A DNA stretch of 64,000 nt, taken from the NCBI GenBank assembly GCA_023386235.1, contig JAEWKC010000006.1, positions 1 to 64,000 of the forward strand, given 5' to 3'. This document shows, piece by piece, positions 24,651 through 33,798 of this stretch. Numbering within the stretch: position 1 is the first letter of the stretch; every line of letters begins with the position of its first letter. The notes beneath the pieces are model-generated. The model saw nothing but the letters and a program-made list of their open reading frames with translations. It searched no databases and was not told the origin of the DNA. Made by a program: the position numbers and the translations under genes. Origin of the DNA: Bacteroidota bacterium. GTDB lineage: Bacteria > Bacteroidota > Bacteroidia > Chitinophagales > Chitinophagaceae.

Positions 24651-26975
24651 TTATTTTAATTTAAAATTATATGAAATGGAAGGAATAAACCTGAAGAGAG
24701 ATGTTTGTACGGCTTCTACTATATTCGGATTGTCTTTATTATCTCTGAAATTGATAACGTATGGATTTTCTCTTCCGTAAGCGTTATACACCCCGAACGA
24801 AAGCTCAGAAGAAAATTTCTTTGTTTTTTTAAGCACTACATTGGCGCTCAGGTCAAGCCTGTGATAGTTAGGCATACGATGGCTGTTTCTTTCGGTATAG
24901 TAATAGGTGGTAACGCCGTTTATGCTGTATTTGCCGGCAGGATAAGTTACCGCATCGCCTGTATAGAATATCCAGTTGCCCGATAAGGTCCACCTGGGGT
25001 TGAGTTCGTAGGTAGCCACTATGGCTAAATCATGTGTTCTGTCTTGTCTTGCATTGTACCACTGGTTGTTATTGATCTGGTCAATTTTCTTTTCGGTTTT
25101 AGAAAGTGTATAACTTACCCAACCGGTAAGTTTTCCGGTCTTCTTTTTAAATTGTGTTTCTACACCATATGCTCTGCCAATGCCAAACAAAAGCATTTGT
25201 TCAATGGGTTGCAGACTGTTGGTAATGTTTGCGCCATTGCGGTAATCTATTTGGTTTTGCAGCCATTTGTAATATGTTTCTGCATTTATTTCGTACTTAA
25301 AATCGGCAATATCCTTATAGTATCCAAGTGATACTTGGTCTGAGATTTCGGGCTTTATAAAATTATTGCTGGCCACCCATTTATCGGTAGGATTGGTAGA
25401 AGTGGAATTAGAAATCAAATGCAGGTTTTGCACATTTCTTACATACCCTGTTTTCAATGAACTGGTGTTGTTGATAAGATAACTTGCCGATACGCGCGGT
25501 TCGGGGTTAATATAGTTTTTAACCACTTCCCATTTTTTGTATTCATAAGTATTGGTGATATTGCCGTCGTAGTCTACATCATAAAATATTCCGTCGCCCA
25601 AAGCCGAGAAAACGCTCAAACGTACACCATACGACACATTCAGCCGGTTATTCACCTTCCAGTTATTATTAGCATATACAGCGTTTTCAAAAGAATAACG
25701 ATCGTCAAGCTTTATCCTGTTCACATTGGCAAAAGCAGAGTTTGGGATTACTTCACCCGGCTGTATGGTATGATGAATGATATTAATGCCGAATTTAAGA
25801 TTGTTCTTGCTATTAATATTCCATTGAAAATCCTGTTTGAGATTAATGTCGCGGATATTGGAAACTATGGACAGGCCGTCTTCCTCACCCGGACTTATTT
25901 GTATTTGATAATTGTAATTACTGTATATAAAGGAAGTATTAGAAAAAAGTTTATTGTTGAAAATGTGATTCCATCTTAAGGTGCCGGTGGCATTGCCCCA
26001 GTTGATGCCAAATGCATTGCCGATAGTAAATTTATCTTTGCCAAAATATCCCGAAAGAAAAAGCTTATCTTTTTTTCCTAAGGTAAAATTGGTCTTAGCA
26101 TTAAAATCGTAGAAATAAAGTTTGTTATTGTTCAGCGCCGAATCTTTAGACAGCTTCAAAAACATATCGGCATAGGTTCTTCTTCCTGAAATAAGAAAAG
26201 AAGATTTTTCTTTTTGAATAGGACCTTCCACTGTTAAACGCGATGATATAAGCCCGATGCCACCCGTCATAGCGAAGTTCTGATTGTTGCCGTCATTCAT
26301 CTTTAAATCAACTACCGAAGATAACCTGCCGCCATATTGCGCCGGCATACTTCCTTTGTAAACGGATACATCTTTTATCGCATCAGAATTAAAAACAGAA
26401 AAGAATCCCAGTAAATGCGCGGCATTGTATACGGTAGCCTCGTCCAGCACAATAAGATTCTGGTCTGCGCTGCCACCACGTACAAAAAAACCCGAATTGC
26501 CTTCACCTGCCGATTTGATGCCCGGCAGCAGCTGTATGGTTTTCAGCAGATCTCTTTCTCCTAAAAGAACAGGTACGTTTTTTATTTCTTCGGTCGATAG
26601 TTTTTCAAGGCCCATTACCGGGTTGCGCAGGCTTCTGGCGTTGGTATTAGAGGTAACTATTACATCCTCCAGTTGCGTTGCGTCAACGTCTGCAAGCAGC
26701 ACATTGATAACCGTATCTTTGGAGAGGTTTAATGTATAGCTTGAGGACTGTTTTCCTAAAGCGGAAAAAGTTATTGTATGCAATCCATTTGGCAGTGATA
26801 AACTGTAAAAACCATAATCATTACTGATGTTTTGTTCGTTGCCGGAAGATATGATTGCGCCAATGATTGTTTCACCTGTTTCATCAGATTTTATAGTACC
26901 GCTTACTGCTACATTTTGTGCATTGGAAACAAATACGGTAAACAATAAAAGGAAAGAAAAATAATATTTAATCAT
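24651..26975 (-). CDS. TonB-dependent receptor with carboxypeptidase-regulatory-like N-domain
   Basis: 774 residues. After the signal peptide (ends FVSNAQ) a CarboxypepD_reg-like domain (about 22-105: VSGTIKSDETGETIIGAIIS) precedes the plug (SLRNPVMGLEKLSTEEIKNVPVLLGE, GFFVRGGSADQNLIVLDEA). A beta-barrel of about 550 residues follows, ending in RFIPSISYNFKLK with an aromatic-rich last strand. Length and partner fit the DUF4249-linked receptors rather than SusC. Outer membrane; ligand unknown. No FecR or sigma gene is nearby. First gene of the minus-strand run to blc. Confidence 0.92.
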   Translation of the reverse strand: MIKYYFSFLLLFTVFVSNAQNVAVSGTIKSDETGETIIGAIISSGNEQNISNDYGFYSLSLPNGLHTITFSALGKQSSSYTLNLSKDTVINVLLADVDATQLEDVIVTSNTNARSLRNPVMGLEKLSTEEIKNVPVLLGERDLLKTIQLLPGIKSAGEGNSGFFVRGGSADQNLIVLDEATVYNAAHLLGFFSVFNSDAIKDVSVYKGSMPAQYGGRLSSVVDLKMNDGNNQNFAMTGGIGLISSRLTVEGPIQKEKSSFLISGRRTYADMFLKLSKDSALNNNKLYFYDFNAKTNFTLGKKDKLFLSGYFGKDKFTIGNAFGINWGNATGTLRWNHIFNNKLFSNTSFIYSNYNYQIQISPGEEDGLSIVSNIRDINLKQDFQWNINSKNNLKFGINIIHHTIQPGEVIPNSAFANVNRIKLDDRYSFENAVYANNNWKVNNRLNVSYGVRLSVFSALGDGIFYDVDYDGNITNTYEYKKWEVVKNYINPEPRVSASYLINNTSSLKTGYVRNVQNLHLISNSTSTNPTDKWVASNNFIKPEISDQVSLGYYKDIADFKYEINAETYYKWLQNQIDYRNGANITNSLQPIEQMLLFGIGRAYGVETQFKKKTGKLTGWVSYTLSKTEKKIDQINNNQWYNARQDRTHDLAIVATYELNPRWTLSGNWIFYTGDAVTYPAGKYSINGVTTYYYTERNSHRMPNYHRLDLSANVVLKKTKKFSSELSFGVYNAYGRENPYVINFRDNKDNPNIVEAVQTSLFRFIPSISYNFKLK

Positions 26976-27038
26976 TCATTGAGTGAGCAGAAAAAAACTG
27001 CGATTGGAATCTTGTTTAAAAGGTGTAAAATTACGCTA

Positions 27039-27971
27039 TTATTTGGCTTTGGGATGCGCTTTTTGGTAAATTTCTTTTAATTTTTCAATTGTATTGTGTG
27101 TATACACCTGGGTAGCCGCTAGGCTGGAGTGGCCCAGCAACTCTTTTACCGCGTTTATGTCTGCGCCTTCATTCATCAAATGTGTAGCAAAAGTGTGCCG
27201 TAGTATATGCGGACTTTTCTTTTTTAGCTTTACATTGCTGCTTATCATTTGCGCCTTCACCGCGTTGTAGAAGAATTTGGGATATAACTTATCTCCTTTT
27301 TCATTTGTGAAAACTTCCGGAGTGCCTGGCAGCTTTACGGGCTTTTCCTGCAGGTATAATTTCAATTCTGATAGTAATTTATCTGAAAGCGGGATGAGTC
27401 TTTCTTTTCCGCCTTTTCCAAAAACTTTCATCTGCCGATAACGAAAATCTATATGCGATTCTTTTAAACTTACCAGTTCGCTCAATCGGATGCCCGTTGC
27501 ATAAAAAACTTCGGTAGCCAGCTCCTGTGTGCGGTTGCGCCAGATTTGCCGATCGGTTAATTCTTTATCGCTTTTCTTTTTATTGGTATACAGTAGCAGT
27601 TTTTCGGTTTCAGATTCTTTTAAAAACTCCGGCAATCTTTTATTTAACTTAGGAAGCGTGAGACCATCCGCGGGAGATTTTTCTACCCATTTTTTTCTAA
27701 GGAGAAATTTAAAGAAAGATTTTATACTGGATACTTTACGATGTATGGTTTTGTTGCTCTCCTTTTTCTCTACTTTTAAATGCGCTATCCAGGAGCGCAT
27801 TATTACGTTGGTAACTTCATTCCATTTTGTTGTTTCATATTCTACCTGCAAATATTCCTGAAACTGTGTCACATCATTTTTATAGGCTGTAAGCGTATGT
27901 ACAGAATATCTTTTTTCAAATTGGAGATAATTGAAAAAGGCTTCGGTATATTGCTGTTGTGTATTATCCAT
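27039..27971 (-). CDS. xerC: tyrosine recombinase XerC
   Basis: 310 residues: N-terminal SAM-like DNA-binding domain (EAFFNYLQFEKRYSVHTLTAYKND) and C-terminal catalytic domain. The latter has Arg in ATGIRLSEL, Lys in FGKGGKERLIPL, HILRHTFATH and the LLGHSSLAATQVYTH motif with the nucleophile Tyr. Length and motif context match XerC/XerD chromosome dimer resolution. No phage or integron genes surround it. A 12-bp hairpin ends immediately upstream of its ATG. Whether XerC or XerD is meant cannot be told from one copy. Confidence 0.93.
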   Translation of the reverse strand: MDNTQQQYTEAFFNYLQFEKRYSVHTLTAYKNDVTQFQEYLQVEYETTKWNEVTNVIMRSWIAHLKVEKKESNKTIHRKVSSIKSFFKFLLRKKWVEKSPADGLTLPKLNKRLPEFLKESETEKLLLYTNKKKSDKELTDRQIWRNRTQELATEVFYATGIRLSELVSLKESHIDFRYRQMKVFGKGGKERLIPLSDKLLSELKLYLQEKPVKLPGTPEVFTNEKGDKLYPKFFYNAVKAQMISSNVKLKKKSPHILRHTFATHLMNEGADINAVKELLGHSSLAATQVYTHNTIEKLKEIYQKAHPKAK

Positions 27972-28006
27972 AAAAAGAAACCTAAAGTTACGGAAACTTT
28001 AGGTTT
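27971..28006 (-). terminator. rpsU terminator abutting the xerC start
   Basis: On the minus strand AAACCTAAAGTT, a 5-nt loop and AACTTTAGGTTT form a perfect 12-bp stem followed by CTTTTT. The T run ends right at the xerC ATG. Confidence 0.75.
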
Positions 28007-28035
28007 AAATATATTTCAGATAAATCAATTGCTTA

Positions 28036-28230
28036 TTAATCGATTTTTCCGGCTGCTATTTTTTGTTTGTAGACTGCTTTCAACACCTCTTCGCGACGTT
28101 TCACAGAAGGTTTAGTGAAAGTCTGACGCTCTCTCAGTTGCAATAAAGTTTTGCTTTTCTCAAATTTCTTTTTGTACTTTTTGAGCGCTTTGTCGATGTT
28201 TTCACAATCTTTAGAATCAATGATTAGCAT
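28036..28230 (-). CDS. rpsU: 30S ribosomal protein S21
   Basis: 64 residues: MLIIDSKDCENIDKALKKYK, TLLQLRERQTFTKPSVKRREEVLKAVYK. This is the S21 pattern of a short basic helical protein that sits near the anti-Shine-Dalgarno end of 16S rRNA. The consensus promoter and terminator mark it as a strongly expressed single gene. In Bacteroidota S21 is part of the arrangement that sequesters the anti-SD sequence, in keeping with the weak SD use seen across this window. Confidence 0.95.
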   Translation of the reverse strand: MLIIDSKDCENIDKALKKYKKKFEKSKTLLQLRERQTFTKPSVKRREEVLKAVYKQKIAAGKID

Positions 28231-28261
28231 ATTTTTATTCCTTTTTTAATTTTTGGTTTTG

Positions 28262-28293
28262 CAAAGGTAAAGTATATCAATTAAAAAAACAAA
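28262..28293 (-). promoter_or_regulatory. consensus promoter of rpsU
   Basis: On the minus strand TTTG (28293-28290), exactly 20 bases, then TACCTTTG (28269-28262). The leader is about 26 nt. It is one of the two best consensus promoters in the window. Confidence 0.8.
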
Positions 28294-28368
28294 ATATTCA
28301 GTAAAAAAAATTGCTTTCTGGAAGTCTAAAACGGTAATATTTTTTGTTGGTAAGGGGCCAGTTTTCTA

Positions 28369-28402
28369 TTGCTGCAGGTTTGCTTTTTATAACTTACATT
28401 TG
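28369..28402 (+). promoter_or_regulatory. predicted ribE promoter, probably leaderless
   Basis: TTG (28369-28371), 23 bases, then TACATTTG (28395-28402). The -7 box ends five bases before the ribE ATG at 28408, so the start codon is at or next to the predicted transcription start. Confidence 0.5.
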
Positions 28403-28407
28403 CCGGT

Positions 28408-28998
28408 ATGTTTACAGGAATTATTGAAACTACGGGAATCATCAAAGAAATTTTACAGGAAGGAAGTAACAAAACCTTCCGCGTAGAGTCAGTTATTTCG
28501 CGTGATTTAAAGATTGACCAAAGTGTAAGTCATGACGGCGTATGTCTTACAGTGGTTGATATCAATCCCGAATGGCATAGCGTAACGGCGATAAAGGAAA
28601 CACTGGAAGTATCTAATCTTGATAAAAAGACCATTGGTGAAGAAATTAATCTGGAGCGTTGCATGCCTATGAATGGCAGATTAGACGGTCATATAGTACA
28701 AGGACATGTAGATGATACCGCTAAATGCATGGAAAGAAGAGAATTGCAGGGGAGTGTGGAATTTGTATTTGAATACAACCCGCAGTTTGCAGCGCTGATA
28801 GTAGAGAAGGGTTCTGTAACTGTTAACGGCATCAGCCTTACTTGCTTTAATATTACTGATGATCAATTTACGGTGGCTATCATACCTTACACGTTAGAGC
28901 ATACCAATATTAAAAACGTACAGCCCAGATCTGTTGTGAATATAGAGTTTGACATAATCGGAAAATTTGTAAACAGAAACCTTCACCTAAAAAAGTAA
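28408..28998 (+). CDS. ribE: riboflavin synthase, alpha chain
   Basis: 196 residues. It converts two 6,7-dimethyl-8-ribityllumazine into riboflavin and 5-amino-6-ribitylaminouracil. The two homologous lumazine-binding barrels are visible: MFTGIIETTGIIKEI with SVSHDGVCLTVVD, and then GRLDGHIVQGHVD with VEKGSVTVNGISLTCFNI. The usual C-terminal helix closes the trimer. No FMN riboswitch was seen. The DUF721 gene follows after one base, so the two are co-transcribed. Confidence 0.97.
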   Translation: MFTGIIETTGIIKEILQEGSNKTFRVESVISRDLKIDQSVSHDGVCLTVVDINPEWHSVTAIKETLEVSNLDKKTIGEEINLERCMPMNGRLDGHIVQGHVDDTAKCMERRELQGSVEFVFEYNPQFAALIVEKGSVTVNGISLTCFNITDDQFTVAIIPYTLEHTNIKNVQPRSVVNIEFDIIGKFVNRNLHLKK

Positions 28999-28999
28999 A

Positions 29000-29284
29000 A
29001 TGTCTAAAGTTACCTCATTAAGCGATGCCATGAAGTCAATGATTGATAAAAAGAAAACATTGAAAAACGGATTGCGTACTGCTCAGATTGAAGATATCTG
29101 GAAAGAAATAATGGGACAGGCCTCGGTGTACACAGATAAAGTACAAATTATTAATCAAACATTATTTATCAACTCTTCCAACGGGGCTTTTAAAAATGAA
29201 CTGCATTTTCAGCGAAAGCTTATAATAGACAGGATCAATGAAGCATTTGGAGAAAGCGTGATTGATAAAATTGTTATCAATTAA
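29000..29284 (+). CDS. DUF721 (DciA-like) small protein
   Basis: 94 residues: VTSLSDAMKSMIDKKK, IEDIWKEIMGQASVYTDKVQIINQTLFINSSNGAFKNELHFQRKLIIDRINEAFGE. This is the DUF721 KH-like fold shared with DciA, the loader/operator of the DnaB helicase in many bacteria. It starts one base after ribE and overlaps the 3' end of the convergent amylase gene by 4 bases. A replication role is inferred from the family and not supported by neighbours. Confidence 0.86.
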   Translation: MSKVTSLSDAMKSMIDKKKTLKNGLRTAQIEDIWKEIMGQASVYTDKVQIINQTLFINSSNGAFKNELHFQRKLIIDRINEAFGESVIDKIVIN

Positions 29285-30567
29285 ATGACGAACTCTTCCT
29301 GGTTGATATTTTTTGTATAAACCAAATATTCACCGGGGTGCAAATTGAAATATTCTTCTTCTTTAAAAATATAGCTGATACCCGAGCTCAGATTGCTATA
29401 AACGCCACTCATATCATCTGTAAGATGCACGCGCATATTCTCCTCTTTAGAAAAATTAAACAGGGCTATCATCCTACTGCTGCCTTTTTCTCTGTTCATG
29501 TAAATTAGATGATTGTTCAGGGCTTTGAGTTCCAGTTTCGCATCGGCGTCAAAAACTTTTGTGTGCCTGAGCGAAAGCAATCCTTTATAATAATAATGTA
29601 GTTTAGGAAGCTGGCGATCTTGCCAAAGGATCTCGTCTTTATCAAAGAACTTTAGTCTTTTATAGTTGGGTAATTCCTGCCCGCTGTAAATAATAGGTAT
29701 ACCATTTAAAAGTAGGGTATAGGCACTCATTGCCAAAGCTGCTGATCCATACTTTTCATATTCGGTACCATTCCAGCTGTTTTCATCATGGTTGCTGGTA
29801 AAATAGCTTTTCAGTGCTCCCTTGGGCAGGCTTTCATAATTATACACAGTATTTAAAAAAGCCTGCGCGTTTGTTTTGCCATCAATAAAGTCTTTGGAAT
29901 CATGCATCCACTTCCAGGCATAAGTAACGTCAAAAACCTCGCTGTATGCTGCATCATCACATTCGCCCAGCCAGAATAATGATTTTATTTTTTCACATTC
30001 TCTTCTTGCTTCGTGCCAAAAATTCAAGGGAACCAGGTGAGCCATATCGCAACGAAAGCCGTCAATATTACAATCTGTTATCCAATATTTCATGGCGGCT
30101 ATCATGGCCTGCTGCATTTCCCGGTTTGCATAATTCAGATCAATAACATCCTTCCAGCCGTTGCGCTCAGTAAAGTTGCCGGCTTTATCCAGTAAAAACC
30201 ATTCGGGATGATTCACGGTCCATTCATGCCCATATCCGGTATGGTTGGCCACCCAGTCTATAATGATTTTTAAACCTAAGGAATGTGCTTTTTCCACAAA
30301 AAATGTAAAATCTTCTTTTGTGCCATATTCAGGATTTATGTTTACATAGCTTTTGCAGGCATAATAACTTCCGAGCGAACCTAATCTTTCCTGTTCGGCA
30401 ATGGGTGTAATGGGCATTAGCCATAAAATACCTGCATGCATATCTTTTAATCTTTCCAGGTGTTCAGCCAGTTCTCTGAAGGTTCCGGAAGGTGTATACT
30501 GACGAATATTTACTTCATATATGTTTGATTTTTTGGCCCAGGAAACCATAGGATATTGTATGCTCAT
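29281..30567 (-). CDS. GH13 alpha-amylase family protein, cytoplasmic
   Basis: 428 residues without signal peptide. GH13 regions are present: DWVANH (104-109), FRCDMA (171-176, nucleophile D174), FWLGECDD (acid E202) and TSNHDENSW (Asp transition-state residue). The (beta/alpha)8 barrel is followed by a short C-terminal beta domain. The lack of an export signal points to intracellular maltodextrin or glycogen handling, or a trehalose/sucrose-type reaction. The exact specificity is not decided by these motifs. Confidence 0.92.
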   Translation of the reverse strand: MSIQYPMVSWAKKSNIYEVNIRQYTPSGTFRELAEHLERLKDMHAGILWLMPITPIAEQERLGSLGSYYACKSYVNINPEYGTKEDFTFFVEKAHSLGLKIIIDWVANHTGYGHEWTVNHPEWFLLDKAGNFTERNGWKDVIDLNYANREMQQAMIAAMKYWITDCNIDGFRCDMAHLVPLNFWHEARRECEKIKSLFWLGECDDAAYSEVFDVTYAWKWMHDSKDFIDGKTNAQAFLNTVYNYESLPKGALKSYFTSNHDENSWNGTEYEKYGSAALAMSAYTLLLNGIPIIYSGQELPNYKRLKFFDKDEILWQDRQLPKLHYYYKGLLSLRHTKVFDADAKLELKALNNHLIYMNREKGSSRMIALFNFSKEENMRVHLTDDMSGVYSNLSSGISYIFKEEEYFNLHPGEYLVYTKNINQEEFVI

Positions 30568-30580
30568 GATCTGTATAATT

Positions 30581-31039
30581 TTAAAACAAGTTTATTTCCT
30601 GATTTTTAGAAAATTCAAACGGAACGGTCACGTAAATGCCTGAATGACCTATCTGGGTTTTACCCTTAGCCCGAATGAGCACTTGCTTATTTAAAAACAT
30701 GGTAAGTGCATTATTAATAATAGGCTGTACACTCACGCGCAAAGTTACAGGAAGTTTTGTTTCTACATTGGCCGGAACCGTAATTAAGGTATCTATTAAA
30801 TGGTGGGCAAGCAGATGATCATTTGCATAAAAATCGGCTTCAATATTTTTGAGCTCTACACTAAATGAATTGGGATTATAAAAAACCACATCCGAAGAGA
30901 GTGTGGCACTGTCTGCAGAGATGCCATGAACAGTAAAATTCTCTAAACCTCTGAACTGAAAGGGTTGCGGTTTCTTACAACTCATACATACCAAAATTAA
31001 CAAAAAGGGTAGGAGTGTACAGCGCTTTATAATCTTCAT
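30581..31039 (-). CDS. LEA type 2-like lipoprotein
   Basis: 152 residues from ATG 31039 (MKIIKRCTLL); the extension to 31120 is unsupported. The lipoprotein signal ends CMSC. The mature part QFRGLENFTVHGISADSATLSSDVVFYNPNSFSVELKNIEADFYAND is the LEA_2 (WHy) beta fold. In plants this domain serves in desiccation tolerance; in Bacteroidota small LEA_2 lipoproteins are common and uncharacterised. It lies 13 bases upstream of the amylase gene on the same strand. Confidence 0.82.
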   Translation of the reverse strand: MKIIKRCTLLPFLLILVCMSCKKPQPFQFRGLENFTVHGISADSATLSSDVVFYNPNSFSVELKNIEADFYANDHLLAHHLIDTLITVPANVETKLPVTLRVSVQPIINNALTMFLNKQVLIRAKGKTQIGHSGIYVTVPFEFSKNQEINLF

Positions 31040-31336
31040 GAAATGCTCTTTTTCAATTATGGAACACAAAATTTTATCACCTGCAATGTAGGGCATTTTT
31101 GTCAAATAATAGATATTCACAGTTAAATTTAATATATTTGTAAGCTAAAATAATTAGCAAAATAAAATTTAAAATAGAAAAATTCATAAGCTATTAAATT
31201 TAGCATAAGTAAAATTACTTAATTATTTAGTTATAAATGTTTTATACTATTTTGATTAAGTAAAAATTAATCAAAATATCTACAAAATAATAAATAAAAG
31301 CATATACTTTATCCTGTGTCGATTAAATGGAATAAA

Positions 31337-31972
31337 ATGAAAGAAAATAACAAATTACTATTTGATAATCAATATTTTCCATGTGTTAATTGGTTTAATA
31401 ATTCAATTAATGAGAAGTATATTAAAATGAACATATCTGTAAGGTATAAAAAACACAGTTTTCATAACAGATGCGTAGTTGCCGGTAGTACAGGTTTGAT
31501 ATTTTTGTCGGTGCCACTAGAAGGGGGGCGAGACAAGAATCAAAAGCAGCAATTGCGAAATGTTAAAATATCTTACGCCGAAAACTGGCCCAGGAAGCAC
31601 TTAAAGACTATTGAAAGCTGTTACAGGAACGCGCCCTATTTCGATTTTTACATAGAAGAACTTCTCGAATTTTTCGACACAAAATTTGAGTATCTCTATG
31701 ATTTAAATGAGCGGATAATTGAAAGAATTAATCAATTAATATTTAAAAATCAGATAGATATATCAGGTAGTGATAATTTCAATATTGTAGGAGATGAAAG
31801 GGTAATATCCTATTATCCGGATAGTTTTCAGGCAGTGGAAACTTCTCCTGTTTATTATCAGTTGTTTCAAGATAAGATAGGCTTTCAGCCTAATATAAGT
31901 ATTTTAGATCTGCTGTTTATGGAAGGTCCTAATGCTGTAAATCTTTTATTATCAAATAATTCAACTTGTTAG
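31337..31972 (+). CDS. WbqC-like family protein
   Basis: 211 residues from ATG 31337; GTG 31316 adds seven unconserved residues. The start KLLFDNQYFPCVNWFNNSI is the WbqC signature region; HRCVVAGSTGLIFLSVPLEGG and KISYAENWPRKHLKTIESCYRNAPYFDFY are further family segments. WbqC-like proteins occur in O-antigen and glycan loci and may act as acyl or aminotransferase partners; no activity is proven. The 3' end overlaps convergent blaR1 by 4 bases. Confidence 0.84.
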   Translation: MKENNKLLFDNQYFPCVNWFNNSINEKYIKMNISVRYKKHSFHNRCVVAGSTGLIFLSVPLEGGRDKNQKQQLRNVKISYAENWPRKHLKTIESCYRNAPYFDFYIEELLEFFDTKFEYLYDLNERIIERINQLIFKNQIDISGSDNFNIVGDERVISYYPDSFQAVETSPVYYQLFQDKIGFQPNISILDLLFMEGPNAVNLLLSNNSTC

Positions 31973-33411
31973 TTGATGTTATTTGCAGTTGCATTATCGT
32001 TGTGTGCAAGTGTAATTCTTGTCTGAAAATCGTTTTGCTCTATTTCTACAACGTAATTTTCGGTAATTAAATATTGAGAATTATTAAAGAATGTACCTTC
32101 TGAGGTTTGAATATTTGAAATATTATGTACCTGGTATTTCAATTTTTCGTTTCTCAGCAACTTTTCAACCTGGTTAAAGGCTGCGGCGAGTTTCGGGCTG
32201 TTGTTATCAGCAATAATCTCCAGAGAGGCGAAAGTCAGGTCAGGCTGTGGTGCTTCGATAACAGGTTTATGCTTTTTCTCAGGTATTTCTTTTTTTGCAA
32301 TTGACTGATTATTAATTACTTTATATTTATTACTTTTTATTACTTTTTCTTTAGGTATATTTTTATTACTTGTTTTATTAGCTGGTACTAATACAGTGGC
32401 TTCAGTGGTTTTGGCAGGTAGCAGCGAAGGTTGAAGCATATCTTCCTGTATGGTTTCTGTATGTACTGTATTCTCTGCCTGAAATATATTTTTGTTATAG
32501 TCTAAATTAATGTAAACCAATAAAGTAGATAATATACCTATGATTAATGACCAAAGTTTTATTGCAGGTTTTGCTGGTTGAATATTGTGTATGATCTTTA
32601 TTCTGTCCAATAGTTCGTTGGGGGAATTTCCTGTTGCGGCTGCTACGTTTTTCTGTATATCATTTTTTTGAGCTATAAGAAACAACGCGTCTGCGTAAGT
32701 GCTTTTGGCGTACTGGTCTGTCACTATTCTATCGCACAAAATCTCTCTTTCTTTCCTGGCTATATTGCCCATCAATTGTATGAAAGGGTTGAAATACAAT
32801 GTTTTTTCTATGAATATTTGACATAGAATTATTAAATAGTCGTACCTTTTTATATGTGCTAATTCATGCAATATTACAGCTTCAATTTGCTGGGGCGTAA
32901 GATAAGTAAACATGGAAACGGGCAGGTAAACAACCGGCTTCCAAAAACCTTTTGTAAATGGAGATTGATAAAGGTTGCCTGTTATAAATCTTACTTTTTG
33001 CGTGATCTTTAGGTCTGCCACCATCTTTTGCGTAAAGCGAATCCATTCCGGATTGGTGAGTTGTGCAGATTTACGGATAGTATTTTTCACCGAATAAGTT
33101 TCGTATACAGCACGTACAATGAGCACGAAAAGCACGATAAAATATAATAAGGCTACATAAGGCATAAAATCTGCTGTATGCAATCTGCCAAACGACCGGA
33201 CTGTGACATAGGCAAAAGCATTATTAAAAAAATAAGCAACATTTGCTATAAACAGTAGAAAGATAAAGGCTTGCGCACTCAACATAAGTTTGTATGCAAG
33301 TGAGTGATTAGTACTGAATCTTCTGTATATGAGCATGACAATGCCGTATACAATGGCCGACTGCCACAGTATATGCAAAATACCGTTCCCTATAGCTTCC
33401 AGTATATTCAA
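31969..33411 (-). CDS. BlaR1-like M56 family sensor metallopeptidase
   Basis: 480 residues starting with TTG at 33411, which overlaps the blaI stop (TTGA), so translation is coupled. Four hydrophobic spans lie within the first about 130 and near 285-305. The M56 zinc motif is HELAH (182-186). The C-terminal about 170 residues are low-complexity, then a small domain (LTFASLEIIADNNSPKLAAAFNQV). It has no penicillin-binding-protein-like sensor, unlike staphylococcal BlaR1, so its signal is probably not a beta-lactam. It is expected to cleave or inactivate the adjacent BlaI repressor. Confidence 0.9.
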   Translation of the reverse strand: MNILEAIGNGILHILWQSAIVYGIVMLIYRRFSTNHSLAYKLMLSAQAFIFLLFIANVAYFFNNAFAYVTVRSFGRLHTADFMPYVALLYFIVLFVLIVRAVYETYSVKNTIRKSAQLTNPEWIRFTQKMVADLKITQKVRFITGNLYQSPFTKGFWKPVVYLPVSMFTYLTPQQIEAVILHELAHIKRYDYLIILCQIFIEKTLYFNPFIQLMGNIARKEREILCDRIVTDQYAKSTYADALFLIAQKNDIQKNVAAATGNSPNELLDRIKIIHNIQPAKPAIKLWSLIIGILSTLLVYINLDYNKNIFQAENTVHTETIQEDMLQPSLLPAKTTEATVLVPANKTSNKNIPKEKVIKSNKYKVINNQSIAKKEIPEKKHKPVIEAPQPDLTFASLEIIADNNSPKLAAAFNQVEKLLRNEKLKYQVHNISNIQTSEGTFFNNSQYLITENYVVEIEQNDFQTRITLAHNDNATANNIN

Positions 33412-33794
33412 GAATTTTCCTGTTTAAGTTGGTCTAATAATTCCTGTATTTTATTTAGTTCTTCCGATGAAGGTTTGGCAGATCCTAAAGCCTGCAATAC
33501 CAATCCTGTTGCTGAACCCTGAAATACATTGTCCACCATTCTGTCTATCAGGTTTTTCTGCATAAATTCTTTTGAAACACGTGCTTCATATATATGCGTT
33601 TTTGCAGATTCATTTCTTTTTACAAGCTTTTTTTCAAACATAATCTGCATTAGCTTCAAGGTGGTGGTATAGCCGCATTCTTTTCTTTCAGAGATTATTT
33701 CATATACATCTCTTACAGTTGCTTTCTTTTTGCGCCACAGCACCTGTAGAATTTCCATTTCACCATCAGTAGGTTTTGTTTCTTTATGCTGCAT
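33408..33794 (-). CDS. BlaI/MecI-family repressor
   Basis: 128 residues. The winged helix is TDGEMEILQVLWRKKKATVRDVYEIISERKECGYTTTLKLMQIMFEKKLVKR; the C-terminal dimerisation helices carry NVFQGSATGLVLQAL, the region where related repressors are cut by BlaR1. The gene is first in a two-gene operon. A palindrome that fits an autoregulatory operator lies just upstream. No beta-lactamase gene is present. Confidence 0.93.
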   Translation of the reverse strand: MQHKETKPTDGEMEILQVLWRKKKATVRDVYEIISERKECGYTTTLKLMQIMFEKKLVKRNESAKTHIYEARVSKEFMQKNLIDRMVDNVFQGSATGLVLQALGSAKPSSEELNKIQELLDQLKQENS

Positions 33795-33798
33795 AATT

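Noticed and set aside
27039..27971. Tyrosine recombinase as a mobile-element integrase
   Set aside because: Motifs, length and neighbours (rpsU, ribE) fit housekeeping XerC; no att-like repeats or phage genes are present.
31969..33794. blaI-blaR1 as a beta-lactam resistance cassette
   Set aside because: No beta-lactamase gene is adjacent and the sensor domain for penicillin is missing in the BlaR1-like protein.
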